A stretch of 64,000 bases of DNA from Pedobacter sp. AK013 (GCF_014205835.1 NZ_JACHCQ010000004.1:62001-126000), one strand, 5' to 3'; shown: positions 53,128-62,422, numbered from the stretch's first letter. Notes: generated from the letters alone by a model not told the origin. Made by a program: numbers and translations.

Positions 53128-55575
53128 TTAGAAGCCGTAAGAAATCCTAAATCCCTGTGTTAATTTACGTCCGCCATCATATGCAAAGCCATAACTTGCC
53201 CTTAACACCAAACGTTGGATACCAAAATAAAATTCTTTATAATTCCGCTTTTCTGGAGAAGATAGATAGCCACCTCCAATAAATTCTTCCAACTTGGCCT
53301 TACGCAACAATGGAACCTTATTCATGAAAAAGCCTGCGAAATTATGTTCTAAATGTGCTTCGAAATATTGTTGATTGGTACTGAACTGGTAAAAATCTAA
53401 ATATTGAAACTTCCGCAGATTAGGAGGGAAAATGGTAGAAATGTTACCTGCAAAGTGTTTAAAATCAGGATAAAACATGCTTTTGTTGTTCAGGAATTTA
53501 CCCACACCAGCCAAAAATGAAGTATAACCCCATAAACCCAACCCGATCCTGTCCTGAGAAACCTCAAGTTTTACAAAATCATAATCAATATCACTGTTTA
53601 ATACACCGTTAAACCCTTTTTTATACAATAAGGTCATTTTTGGGAATTTAGATTCGGTATAAAACTTGCCATCCGGACGTGTAATGTATTTCTGCCCAAT
53701 AGTATAAGTTAAACTTGCAGTTGCACTGAACGAGTTATAGGTTGGAAAAAGTGGCGTTTCGGTAGCCGGACTAAAAGGGTTGTTGGATGTGAACTCCCTA
53801 TCTTTTGCGTCGAAGAATTTAAAGGTAGAATTATTGGTTAAGCTTTTATTTTTGCTATAATCTACACTTACACTTCCCTGCAGGCCCGTTGCCAATTCTC
53901 TGGTTGTATTAATGTTAATAAAACTCTTCTCATAAAATTTTGAGAAGTTCTTTTCGTAGAGTAACGAGTTAATGGTATTACCCAATGCAGTCATTGAACC
54001 TAAGTTGTTCAAATCAAAAATGCCATTTCCGAATGATGCGCCTATACTTGCTCTTTTAAGGGGATTGTAGTAGTAACTTCCTGTTAAGCTTCCGGTAAGT
54101 TTTTGGTTGGCAAAACCATACCTCAGTTCAGGACGGATGGAATAAGATCTCCTATTCTCGAAATCCTTTCTATAGGTAACCCCGTATTTTACTGCAAAAC
54201 CTTCTACGGTATTGTAAAATATGGCCCTAAGTACTGGATCAAAAGACCAATACTCCTTATCATAGCGGTCGTTAACACTGTAGCCGTGTAATAACAATTT
54301 AACTATGCCGAACTTATTATTGTCTTTTTCAAGCGAATCGAGATACTTTTTCGATTCTTTTAACTTCGCTATACTGTCTTTTTTAACATAATTGATTTTT
54401 TCATCTTCTGTTAAAGGGATAGGTCGGTTATTTTTCCAGTAAAGGGAATCTTTTTTGTTCACCATTTCGGTAATTTTTAAGATCTCGCCGCTAAAAAAGT
54501 TTTTAGGGAATTTAGGGTTCAGGTTATAATTATTGTAAATCCCAACATAATAACCTGCAATTTTAAAGCCCAGCACATTACCTGCAAATTGAAAATTAAT
54601 AGCGGTAGGCATATAAGTATCCTGAACCTTGGTAAACTGCTGACTGATGTTTAAAGTATCTATAAAGTTAATTCCCGCGTTCTTGGTGAGGTAAACATCA
54701 GTATTGTAAATTCTCCAGCTATCATCAATAATATAAATAATCCCCCTAAAAACCGGGTCATTTTCACGGCGGGGAATCACTTCTATTTTGTGGATAGTCT
54801 CCCCGTTTTCCTTGCTTTCGCCCAATAATTTATATTTATAATAAAATAAGGCATTGTCTGCAATTGGAGAAATGAACCCTCTTGCGCTTAATTTGTTTTC
54901 AAGTAGATAATTGTCGTAAAAATTAATAATTAAATCAGATGCTTTGTTAAAACTAAAGGAATTGTTTCTGCCAGCAACTTTTGATGAAATCATTTCTTCG
55001 TGCACATCGTTGGGCCTTCTAAAATTGAACTTGCTTTGCGATTCTGATAAATAAATGATGCCTTTCCTATTGGTATCGAGTTCTAAAACTTTTTGGATGT
55101 CCCGACCAAAGAACTTTTTAGGGGCACCCCTTAAACGTTGTACACCTTTGATATAAACATCACAACTAAATTCCTTAACCTCATTTAAATGTGTTTTTCT
55201 CTGTTTAATAGCCTTGCGGATAATAGCGTAAGCCGGATCTTCAGCATTTGCCCTAATATTTACGTTTTCTAAAGTATAACTTTCTGATGTTAATGTGATG
55301 TTAAGCGATTGATCTGCAGAAAGGTTAATGATATGATCTTGCTGTTTATAGCCCACAGCCCTAAAACTTAAAGTGTATTCGCCATTTTTTAACTTCATGG
55401 AGTATTTTCCATCAATATTTGCAGATGTTCCACTAGTTGTATTTTTTAAATAAACAGAGGCAAAAGGAATAGGTTGACCGCTATTATCTTTAACTACACC
55501 TGTAACAGTAGATTGTTGAGCAAAAATAATATTGGTAAGGCCACAAAAAAACAGGAGTGCGCAAATTCTTGTCAT
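53128..55575 (-). CDS. DUF5686 family outer-membrane protein with carboxypeptidase-regulatory domain
   Basis: An 815-aa protein with a signal peptide (to about residue 19). A carboxypeptidase-regulatory-like domain (TVTGVVKDNSGQPIPFASVYLKN, about 22-105) is followed by a DUF5686 region (about 110-815) with many aromatic beta-strand motifs and a C-terminal Phe (GFRISYGF), which suggests an outer-membrane beta-barrel. The family is nearly restricted to Bacteroidota and has no known function. No enzymatic motif or partner is visible. Confidence 0.85.
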   Translation of the reverse strand: MTRICALLFFCGLTNIIFAQQSTVTGVVKDNSGQPIPFASVYLKNTTSGTSANIDGKYSMKLKNGEYTLSFRAVGYKQQDHIINLSADQSLNITLTSESYTLENVNIRANAEDPAYAIIRKAIKQRKTHLNEVKEFSCDVYIKGVQRLRGAPKKFFGRDIQKVLELDTNRKGIIYLSESQSKFNFRRPNDVHEEMISSKVAGRNNSFSFNKASDLIINFYDNYLLENKLSARGFISPIADNALFYYKYKLLGESKENGETIHKIEVIPRRENDPVFRGIIYIIDDSWRIYNTDVYLTKNAGINFIDTLNISQQFTKVQDTYMPTAINFQFAGNVLGFKIAGYYVGIYNNYNLNPKFPKNFFSGEILKITEMVNKKDSLYWKNNRPIPLTEDEKINYVKKDSIAKLKESKKYLDSLEKDNNKFGIVKLLLHGYSVNDRYDKEYWSFDPVLRAIFYNTVEGFAVKYGVTYRKDFENRRSYSIRPELRYGFANQKLTGSLTGSYYYNPLKRASIGASFGNGIFDLNNLGSMTALGNTINSLLYEKNFSKFYEKSFININTTRELATGLQGSVSVDYSKNKSLTNNSTFKFFDAKDREFTSNNPFSPATETPLFPTYNSFSATASLTYTIGQKYITRPDGKFYTESKFPKMTLLYKKGFNGVLNSDIDYDFVKLEVSQDRIGLGLWGYTSFLAGVGKFLNNKSMFYPDFKHFAGNISTIFPPNLRKFQYLDFYQFSTNQQYFEAHLEHNFAGFFMNKVPLLRKAKLEEFIGGGYLSSPEKRNYKEFYFGIQRLVLRASYGFAYDGGRKLTQGFRISYGF

Positions 55576-55787
55576 AATTAATTAGTATACCCTAAATATC
55601 GAATATCTTTTAACATATACACATAGTTACATGTTAAAGTTTGTTAAGATCGAAAAAAAAATAGCGATGGCACAATATTTTATGGTAATAATAAAATGCA
55701 TCACGTCAATTGGTTTGCCGATCAAACGTTTGTCTGTAAGGTTTATGGCGAAAATTGCCTTTTTAGGTCGGAAAAGACTTTTTTTTA

Positions 55788-55795
55788 TAACTTTG
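55788..55795 (+). promoter_or_regulatory. Probable -7 element upstream of kbl
   Basis: TAACTTTG on the plus strand matches TAnnTTTG exactly, 28 bp before the kbl ATG, leaving a leader of about 20 nt. A T-rich stretch lies at the -33 distance. Confidence 0.5.
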
Positions 55796-55823
55796 AACGT
55801 AAAATCAACCATATAAAAAGGCC

Positions 55824-57011
55824 ATGTATAAAACATTACAACCTGTTCTTCAAAAAGAACTTGAAGAAATCGAAAACGCTGGATTATTTAAACGCGAACG
55901 TATAATTATTACACCTCAGGGTGCCGACATTAAAGTAAGTGGTGGTGCTGAAGTAGTCAACTTTTGTGCAAATAATTATTTAGGTCTTTCTTCTCATCCA
56001 AAAGTAATAGAAGCAGCTAAGAAAGCAATCGACGATCATGGCTATGGAATGTCTTCAGTGCGTTTTATCTGCGGAACACAAGATGTGCACAAAGAACTGG
56101 AAGCTAAGATTTCTAAATTTTTAGGTACTGAGGATACCATTTTATATGCTGCCGCATTTGATGCAAATGGCGGAGTTTTTGAACCATTATTTAATGCAGA
56201 AGACGCAATTATTTCTGATGAGTTAAATCATGCATCCATTATAGATGGTGTTAGATTGTGCAAAGCACAACGTTTCCGGTATAAAAATGCCGATATGGAG
56301 GATTTGGAAAAACAGTTAATTGCAGCCAAAGATTGCAGACATAGGATTATTGTTACCGATGGTGCTTTCTCTATGGACGGATCTGTTGCTCCATTAGATA
56401 AAATTGCTGATTTAGCTGATAAATATGAGGCATTGATTATGATCGATGAATCGCACTGTACAGGTTTTATCGGTAAGAATGGTCGCGGGACACACGAGCA
56501 TTTTAATGTGATCGACCGTATCGATATCATTACCGGCACTTTAGGTAAAGCTTTAGGTGGTGCATCTGGTGGTTTCACCTCTGGCAAAAAAGAAATTATC
56601 GATATGTTGCGTCAACGTTCACGTCCTTATTTGTTTTCTAACACCTTAGCGCCAGCAATTGCAGGTGCATCTATCGCAGTATTAGATATGCTAAGCGAAA
56701 CCACATCATTAAGAGATAAATTAGAAAATAATACAAAATATTTCCGTGAGAAAATGACTGAGGCCGGTTTCGATATTAAACCAGGTTTCCATCCAATTGT
56801 TCCGGTAATGTTATATGATGCAAAAATTGCACAGCAATTTGCCGCTAAAATGTTAGAAGAAGGAATTTATGTAATTGGGTTCTTTTATCCGGTTGTACCT
56901 CAGGGCAAAGCGAGGATCCGCGTACAATTATCCGCCGGACATGAGCAACATCATTTAGATAAGGCTATTGCTGCATTTACCAAAGTGGGTAAAGAATTAG
57001 GTGTAATTTAA
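55824..57011 (+). CDS. kbl: Glycine C-acetyltransferase (2-amino-3-ketobutyrate CoA ligase)
   Basis: A 395-aa PLP-dependent alpha-oxoamine synthase. It splits 2-amino-3-ketobutyrate with CoA into glycine and acetyl-CoA, following threonine dehydrogenase. Marks are [14 protein letters not shown] near residue 46, [40 protein letters not shown] and the PLP lysine K242 in [12 protein letters not shown]. The length and the FCANNYLGL block favour Kbl over its paralogues BioF, HemA and serine palmitoyltransferase. The matching SDR-type dehydrogenase lies 22 kb away at 33.4 kb. A terminator follows. Confidence 0.92.
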   Translation: MYKTLQPVLQKELEEIENAGLFKRERIIITPQGADIKVSGGAEVVNFCANNYLGLSSHPKVIEAAKKAIDDHGYGMSSVRFICGTQDVHKELEAKISKFLGTEDTILYAAAFDANGGVFEPLFNAEDAIISDELNHASIIDGVRLCKAQRFRYKNADMEDLEKQLIAAKDCRHRIIVTDGAFSMDGSVAPLDKIADLADKYEALIMIDESHCTGFIGKNGRGTHEHFNVIDRIDIITGTLGKALGGASGGFTSGKKEIIDMLRQRSRPYLFSNTLAPAIAGASIAVLDMLSETTSLRDKLENNTKYFREKMTEAGFDIKPGFHPIVPVMLYDAKIAQQFAAKMLEEGIYVIGFFYPVVPQGKARIRVQLSAGHEQHHLDKAIAAFTKVGKELGVI

Positions 57012-57030
57012 AACTTATAGATTTACGATT

Positions 57031-57063
57031 ACTACAAAAGCCGCTTTAAGCGGCTTTTGTAGT
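57031..57063 (+). terminator. Intrinsic terminator after kbl
   Basis: ACTACAAAAGCCGCTT and AAGCGGCTTTTGTAGT are perfect 16-base inverted copies flanking one T, 19 bp after the kbl stop codon. The descending arm carries a short T run. Confidence 0.8.
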
Positions 57064-57146
57064 TTATGGGTTCATTTTCTTTTATAATGGTATTGTAAAC
57101 AGATTATTTGAACTCACCAACCCTAAAATTATTGGATAATTTGCCG

Positions 57147-57154
57147 TATATTTG
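57147..57154 (+). promoter_or_regulatory. Possible -7 element just before pheS
   Basis: TATATTTG matches TAnnTTTG but ends only five bases before the pheS ATG, so a transcript from here would have almost no leader. It may be chance, or evidence of a leaderless start. Confidence 0.3.
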
Positions 57155-57159
57155 AAGCC

Positions 57160-58200
57160 ATGTTACAGGATAAAATAACACAATATACCGATAAAATTAA
57201 TGCTTTCGTAACTGAAAAAGCAGATGAGTTAGAGCAGTTCCGTATTAAATATTTAGGGAGCAAAGGTATAATCAAAGAGATTTTCGACGAATTCAAATCG
57301 GTTTCTGTTGAAGAAAAAAGATCATTGGGTAAAGTATTAAATGAGTTTAAACAACTGGCAGAATCTAAATACTTAACTTTAAAAGAATCTACTGAAAATT
57401 CTGAAGCGAAAACTGAAAGCACGCAACAAGATTTAACTTTACCTGGCGAAGGTTTCGAAATTGGTTCGCGCCATCCTTTAGCCTTGGTACGTAGAGAAAT
57501 TGTAGAGATTTTTGCAAAACTTGGTTTTACGGTAGCTGAAGGTCCTGAAATTGAAGATGATTGGCATAACTTCTCGGCACTGAACTTTCCTGAAGAGCAT
57601 CCAGCAAGAGATATGCAGGATACTTTTTTTATAAAAAAAGATAGTGAGAAAGGCGATATTGCCTTACGTACGCATACTTCTTCAGTACAGGTGCGAATGA
57701 TGGAGCAGGGCCAGCCGCCATTTAGGGCAATTATGCCAGGGCGTGTGTACCGTAACGAAGCCATTTCTGCCCGTGCACACTGCTTTTTCCATCAGGTAGA
57801 AGGTTTGTATGTTGATGAAAATGTTTCATTTGCCGATTTAAAGCAAACCTTGTTTTATTTCGTTCAGGAGTTATATGGAGAAGGTACAAAAGTGCGTTTC
57901 CGACCATCATATTTCCCTTTTACCGAACCATCTGCAGAGATGGATATTTCTTGTACCATTTGTAAAGGTACTGGCTGCCAATTTTGTAAATACAGTGGTT
58001 GGGTAGAAATTTTGGGTTGTGGTATGGTAGATCCAAATGTTTTGGAAAACTGTGGTATTGATTCAAAAAAATACAGTGGTTTTGCATTTGGGATGGGGAT
58101 AGAACGTATTGCCAATCTGAAATATGTAATTAAAGATTTGCGCTTATTCTCTGAGAATGATGCACGTTTCTTAAAGCAATTTAAATCTGCTTTAATTTAA
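57160..58200 (+). CDS. pheS: Phenylalanyl-tRNA synthetase alpha subunit
   Basis: The alpha chain of the heterotetrameric enzyme that charges tRNA-Phe. At 346 aa it is complete: an N-terminal coiled coil (about 1-100), then the class II catalytic core with GSRHPLALVRREIVEIF (about 105), RTHTSSVQVRMM, PGRVYRNEAISARAHCFFHQVEGL, CTICKGTGCQFCKYSGWVEILGCGMVDPNVL and GFAFGMGIERI (motif 3). The beta subunit gene pheT is not in the window. A lipoprotein gene overlaps its stop codon by one base, so both may share a transcript. Confidence 0.95.
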   Translation: MLQDKITQYTDKINAFVTEKADELEQFRIKYLGSKGIIKEIFDEFKSVSVEEKRSLGKVLNEFKQLAESKYLTLKESTENSEAKTESTQQDLTLPGEGFEIGSRHPLALVRREIVEIFAKLGFTVAEGPEIEDDWHNFSALNFPEEHPARDMQDTFFIKKDSEKGDIALRTHTSSVQVRMMEQGQPPFRAIMPGRVYRNEAISARAHCFFHQVEGLYVDENVSFADLKQTLFYFVQELYGEGTKVRFRPSYFPFTEPSAEMDISCTICKGTGCQFCKYSGWVEILGCGMVDPNVLENCGIDSKKYSGFAFGMGIERIANLKYVIKDLRLFSENDARFLKQFKSALI

Positions 58201-58610
58201 TGATGAAATATCTATATAGCATATTGTTTGTACTGCTAATTGTTACAGGTTGCGGTAAAGATGGAGGTTACATTCCTGATGTAGCTGTAAATTATAATGT
58301 GACCATAACCGAATTTAGCCTTAAATCGGTAAATAATGTATTGGTAGTTTCGAATAATGGAGTGGGTGGGCTACTAATTGTAAAAACACCACTCGGAGGA
58401 TATGTCGCCTTCGATCGCTGCAGCACCGTAAACCCGGAAAAAATCTGCAAAGTAGCGCCTGATGACAGTGGCGTAACTGCAACCGACCCTTGTTCTGGTG
58501 CAAAATTTTCATTGCTTGATGGTAGCCCACAAAAAGCACCTGCAGAAAGAAGCTTAAAAGCATACAATGTTTCTTTGCAAGGCAATACACTAATACACGT
58601 AAGCAATTAA
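58200..58610 (+). CDS. Rieske-fold-like lipoprotein without cluster ligands
   Basis: A 136-aa lipoprotein with lipidation Cys18 (LIVTGCGKD). The C-terminal half resembles a Rieske domain: GGYVAFDRC (C74) in the place of box I, then DPCSGAKFSLLDGSPQKAPAERSLKAY in the place of box II, where CPCHGSxF-xxxG-xxxxGPA-xxxL-xxY is expected. Of the four cluster ligands only C74 is kept; both His and the box II ligand Cys are replaced (Thr76, Asp96, Ser99). The remaining C83 and C98 could form the structural disulfide. It overlaps the pheS stop codon by one base. The function is unknown; a structural or binding role is possible. Confidence 0.65.
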   Translation: MMKYLYSILFVLLIVTGCGKDGGYIPDVAVNYNVTITEFSLKSVNNVLVVSNNGVGGLLIVKTPLGGYVAFDRCSTVNPEKICKVAPDDSGVTATDPCSGAKFSLLDGSPQKAPAERSLKAYNVSLQGNTLIHVSN

Positions 58611-58611
58611 A

Positions 58612-59187
58612 ATGGAAGCTGAAAAAATAAAAGAAACAGTAAAAAAGGCTGCCAAAGAACTATTTAGAAAATACGGTTACCATAAAACCAGTGTAAACGA
58701 AATTGCAAAAAAAGCCCGTATAGCTAAGGCTACTATTTACAAATATTTTGAGAGTAAGGAACAGGTTTTAGATGGTATCCTGATGGATTACCTGGATCAA
58801 AACCTTTACGAAATATTGCATAATAAAGTAAGTTACACTTCAGAAGAAGAGCACTTAAAAGCATTGGTAATGAAAACTAGCCGTTTATCATTTACGGCAT
58901 GTAACGAATTTATCGGCTGGGACTTTGTTCGTGAAAATGCAAATTCGCAGGAGTTTTTAAAACATTTATCAGATCAGCTTGAGGCCTTATTATTAGCTGC
59001 CTATCTGCAATTGGATAACTTTAAGAATAATCCTGCAAGAAGAGAAGGATTGGCCTTTTTACTAAAAGCAAGTAAAAGTATTGTGTTTTCATTTGCATTT
59101 ACTTCGGTTAGCGATTCTGATGTTCGTAAGAACTTTGTAAGTTTCCAGAAAGAAATATTGCCATTTTTGGTAAAAGCGGCGCTTTAA
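58612..59187 (+). CDS. TetR/AcrR family transcriptional regulator
   Basis: A 191-aa TetR-type repressor. The HTH is at about 10-55 (AAKELFRKYGYHKTSVNEIAKKARIAKATIYKYFESKEQVLDGIL), which matches the family consensus well. The C-terminal helical part, which would bind a ligand and form the dimer, is unlike any I can name. The gene begins one base after the lipoprotein gene, so it probably shares its transcript. It may regulate that gene or itself. Confidence 0.9.
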   Translation: MEAEKIKETVKKAAKELFRKYGYHKTSVNEIAKKARIAKATIYKYFESKEQVLDGILMDYLDQNLYEILHNKVSYTSEEEHLKALVMKTSRLSFTACNEFIGWDFVRENANSQEFLKHLSDQLEALLLAAYLQLDNFKNNPARREGLAFLLKASKSIVFSFAFTSVSDSDVRKNFVSFQKEILPFLVKAAL

Positions 59188-59211
59188 TCCATTAAGCTAT
59201 ATAAAGGCGAT

Positions 59212-59279
59212 CGTCATGCTGAATTTATTTCAGCATCTTTCTTTGCGGTATAGACCCTGAAATGAATTCAGGGTGATGC
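59212..59279. repeat. Dispersed palindromic repeat (GTCATGCTGAA type, second copy)
   Basis: GTCATGCTGAATTTATTTCA with GCATC forms one palindrome, and GACCCTGAAATGAATTCAGG with GTGATGC follows after 16 bp. The same two-part design is at 35196-35260. Confidence 0.65.
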
Positions 59280-59351
59280 GGATCTAGTAACTATAGCGTA
59301 TCCTCGAGAGTTATGTCCTTGATTTGATAAGCAGGCAATAAATAATCAGAT

Positions 59352-60035
59352 TTATTGATTATAATAATCTTTCATCTTAAATTTTTGTACGGTTCTTTTT
59401 ATTTTTCCATCAACTATTTTTTGAGTAATCACCGTAACGTTATCAGCGATGCTCGAATCTTCAATTATCGATGAGTCTTCGTATAATACATTTTTAGCAT
59501 CAAATTTGTAATTGATGGTTTTATCAAAACAACAACCATCTTTCTGATGGATGGCAATTTGCTTTGTTTTTTTATCAATATCAAACATACCCAGGTTTTC
59601 GCTGGCCAGTTTGGTGAGTTCCTTGTTCGGTAAGAATTTGTTTTCTTTTGATGAAAGATAAACCTCGTATGACGGACTCGCATAAGCACCATTATTACCA
59701 TTTCTGATGGCAAGATCTTCAAAACCGTCAAAATTAAAATCGCCAAAAATTAAAGGTGTTTGGTATTTGCCAAGTTCCAGCCATCCAAGTTTAGCATTTT
59801 GAGTTTCAGTTAAGCTAAAGTACAGGTCTTCAGAGTGGAAGGTGTCTACTTCTCTGTCTGTGACCTTATCATAAACAATAATCGTTGCTTTCCCACCGCA
59901 GGCATTCCCTTCACATTTATCAACAAAAATTTTAGCCTTGTATTCGTCAGAGCTGTTGTTTGCCAAGAATTTAAACTGTGCTTCCGAAGTATTGGCAATA
60001 AGTAAAATACCACAAAAGATGATCAAACTTTTCAT
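59352..60035 (-). CDS. Secreted FG-GAP/XAC2610-like protein
   Basis: A 227-aa secreted protein with a signal peptide (to about residue 19). A repeat-like segment FGDFNFDGFEDLAIRNGNNGAYASPSYEVYL resembles FG-GAP/VCBS calcium-binding blades and is typical of the XAC2610-related family. The C-terminal part (SIIEDSSIADNVTVITQKIVDGKIKR) is basic and beta-strand rich. The function is unknown; the family is often found near effectors or as exported proteins of unclear use. It is a single gene with no clear partner. Confidence 0.65.
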   Translation of the reverse strand: MKSLIIFCGILLIANTSEAQFKFLANNSSDEYKAKIFVDKCEGNACGGKATIIVYDKVTDREVDTFHSEDLYFSLTETQNAKLGWLELGKYQTPLIFGDFNFDGFEDLAIRNGNNGAYASPSYEVYLSSKENKFLPNKELTKLASENLGMFDIDKKTKQIAIHQKDGCCFDKTINYKFDAKNVLYEDSSIIEDSSIADNVTVITQKIVDGKIKRTVQKFKMKDYYNQ

Positions 60036-60089
60036 TAAATTTTTTCGGTAAAATTACGCCAATACCATCCACCGAAAAGTTAAAAAAGG

Positions 60090-61052
60090 TTAACGTTTTC
60101 TTTTGCGTGTTTTGATATAGCTTTGTACCGCAGATTTTGTAGTAAGCCAATCTCTACCTTCTTTATAGGCATCTATTTTGCCTTGTCTCGCCAAAAGGCT
60201 AACATACTCTTGGCCATAGGGAACATCAGGCTCAGAAACGATATGTGATATTGGTTCATAATCGCCATAATTGTTTCCAGGCAATGCATTTATATAGATA
60301 TTTAACGAACGCTCTAAGGCCTGTAGCATTAATAAGCAAAGTTTATGGTAATTGCCCTTATTAGCTTGGTTAAGTGCTTCGTAGTATTTCTTTCTGTCAT
60401 TTTTAAGGATAATAGCAGGAGGGAATCCATTTCGCATGAGTAGTAAATTCATGGCAAGCCTCACGGTACGCCCATTCCCATCAAAAAAAGGATGGATCCA
60501 AACGAGTTTATGATGGAAAATACTAGATAATAGAATATCATTTAACCCCAATGGGTTATTATTTACAAAGCTGATTAATTGATCTAATAAATCAGAAACC
60601 TTATTGGCATTGGGCGGCGTAAAGTTTGCGCCCACAATGCGCACACCGGCATTTCTTAAACGGCCCGCATAATCATCTTCAATACTTCTAAGCACTAGAC
60701 CATGAAGCGATAAAATATCAATACTTCTGAGTGTATAGTTTTTATTAACTAAGGTGTAGAGATAATCAATAGCTTTTTCGTGATTATAAGCTTCAAAATG
60801 TTCTCGTAACGATTTGCCTTTAACGGTCATACCTTCCTGCAAAACCATTTGGGTTTCTTTCAGGCTTAGGGTGTTTCCTTCTATGCTGTTCGAGTTATAA
60901 GTCCACTCTAGCGTAAGGTCTTCTTTGATACGGTGTAGGGCGCTATTAGGTAATGGCCTTGAAGTTTCTAACTTGGCCTTTTTTTCGTATAACCTTTCTA
61001 TTTGAGGTAATAGCTCTTCTAAATCACTTAAATCAAAATCCCACATACCCAA
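60090..61052 (-). CDS. Fic family AMPylation protein (class II)
   Basis: A 320-aa Fic protein, probably cytoplasmic. The catalytic motif HPFFDGNGR is complete at 187-195. An inhibitory helix motif is visible at 54-59 in SNSIEG, matching (S/T)xxxE(G/N), which marks class II with autoinhibition. The C-terminal stretch (KEGRDWLTTKSAVQSYIKTRKRKR, about 295-320) is basic and resembles a small winged-helix end. Fic enzymes transfer AMP or other nucleotides to proteins. No antitoxin gene is adjacent, in line with a built-in inhibitor. Confidence 0.9.
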   Translation of the reverse strand: MGMWDFDLSDLEELLPQIERLYEKKAKLETSRPLPNSALHRIKEDLTLEWTYNSNSIEGNTLSLKETQMVLQEGMTVKGKSLREHFEAYNHEKAIDYLYTLVNKNYTLRSIDILSLHGLVLRSIEDDYAGRLRNAGVRIVGANFTPPNANKVSDLLDQLISFVNNNPLGLNDILLSSIFHHKLVWIHPFFDGNGRTVRLAMNLLLMRNGFPPAIILKNDRKKYYEALNQANKGNYHKLCLLMLQALERSLNIYINALPGNNYGDYEPISHIVSEPDVPYGQEYVSLLARQGKIDAYKEGRDWLTTKSAVQSYIKTRKRKR

Positions 61053-61163
61053 AGGTAATAATTATCGGTTGTACTTAAAAATAAACATATCCGATATTAA
61101 TTTTTTTCTCCAAAAATAAATGATAACATATACGTTATCATTTATAATTGTTTTTTAAAGTAC

Positions 61164-62240
61164 TTATTCCCACTTAAATACTTTTACCGCTACTGCGTAG
61201 ATGCCAATGCCCCATATCAATAGGATCATAATCTGGAATTTAACATCCCACAAACCTAAACCTTCAAAGGCTACTTTGCGCATAGCATCATTTAAATAGG
61301 TAAGGGGTAAGGCCCGGCTAATCGGTTGTAACCAACTTGGAAAAGCCTCGATAGAAAAGAAGGTTCCCGATAATAAAAACTGCGGCAGGGTAATAATGTT
61401 CGATATTGGAGGTACCATGCTTTCGCTTTTGGCAATACCCGAAATAATAAAGCCAAAACCCATAAACACAATAACACCAAGTGTAGCCAGTATAAGCATG
61501 TTGACGACAGTGAGTGCGCCATTTACTAGGGTAAAGCCAAAAAAGAAATGGCCAATTAAAATAATAAATAACGCACCAATTAAGGCAAAGCCAATACGGG
61601 CAATTCCTTCGCCAATTACAATGCTCGAACGCTTTACCGGAGTTGCAAAAAAGCGTTTAATTACGAGGGTTTGTCGAAGACTTAAGAATACGAATGCTGT
61701 TCCGAAAACGCCCGTGCTTAATAGCGAAAATCCCAGTTGGCCTGGAAGGATAAAATCAATCGTTTTATATTCGCGGCCGGTAATAGTGCTTTCTTTAATT
61801 TCTGCTACTGTGGGTTTTAAGGTTTTATCGTAAAAGATGTTGTTTAAAACTGATTTTAAAATCCCGCCTTTATCTCTCGATGCAGAAGTATAAACTACAT
61901 TAACCGAATAGGCAGCAGAATTTACTTTTCTGTGTACATCAATCATGGCATCAACATTACCTTTTTCAAGTAATTTATCAAACTCGGCTTTTGATTTGTC
62001 TTTTATCAAACGGATCATGCCTGTTTTTTCGAGCATACCCATCACTGGGTTGTTAACGTCTGAGCCGGGGGTAACGCCCACATCGATATGTGTTCCGCCC
62101 CCACCCAAAAACCCAAAAACAAGGATAAATATCAAGGGGAAAGCGAGGGTAAAAACCACCGCCGAAGGACTCCGCATAATAGACCTGAAACTTGCTTTTG
62201 CAAGGGCTAAGGTTGCTGTAAGGTTATTGTATTTTTTCAT
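61164..62240 (-). CDS. ABC-2 type transporter permease
   Basis: A 358-aa inner-membrane protein with an N-terminal helix, a large soluble loop (about 60-170) and five C-terminal helices: the ABC-2 layout. Marks are SIMRSPSAVVFTLAFPLIFILVFGF, QLGFSLLSTGVFGTAFVFLSLRQTL and ISGIAKSESMVPPISNIITLPQFLLSGTFF. It pairs with the ATPase encoded upstream on the same strand; the gap of 182 bp between them is unusual. Exported substrates of this type include drugs and lipids; the substrate is unknown. Confidence 0.88.
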   Translation of the reverse strand: MKKYNNLTATLALAKASFRSIMRSPSAVVFTLAFPLIFILVFGFLGGGGTHIDVGVTPGSDVNNPVMGMLEKTGMIRLIKDKSKAEFDKLLEKGNVDAMIDVHRKVNSAAYSVNVVYTSASRDKGGILKSVLNNIFYDKTLKPTVAEIKESTITGREYKTIDFILPGQLGFSLLSTGVFGTAFVFLSLRQTLVIKRFFATPVKRSSIVIGEGIARIGFALIGALFIILIGHFFFGFTLVNGALTVVNMLILATLGVIVFMGFGFIISGIAKSESMVPPISNIITLPQFLLSGTFFSIEAFPSWLQPISRALPLTYLNDAMRKVAFEGLGLWDVKFQIMILLIWGIGIYAVAVKVFKWE

Positions 62241-62422
62241 TTACTATTTGATTAATAGTGGTACTGTTTTTATGTTCTTAGGCCCGTATTGTATTAGTGT
62301 AAGTCGTTTTTGTTTAAATGCTGTAATTGCCCGACATAACATTCACAAAAAGATTGCAGCGAAAAGAGCAGGACCTACATTGATACAGGCACTGTCTTAA
62401 CTTTTTTAAAGACCCCGAAATC
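62241..62422. other. Gap between the two ABC genes
   Basis: This 182-bp stretch has no gene. On the minus strand it carries GTCCTGCTCTTTTCGCTGCA followed by ATCTTTTTG, a string that recalls repeats between genes in Bacteroidota. This is a weak observation, but it may explain why two partner genes are spaced apart. Confidence 0.3.

Noticed and set aside
61396..61833. A 145-codon frame antisense to the ABC-2 permease gene.
   Set aside because: It has the low-complexity Pro/Lys/Ile/Thr composition expected from the reverse of a membrane-protein gene, and the permease frame has clear family motifs.
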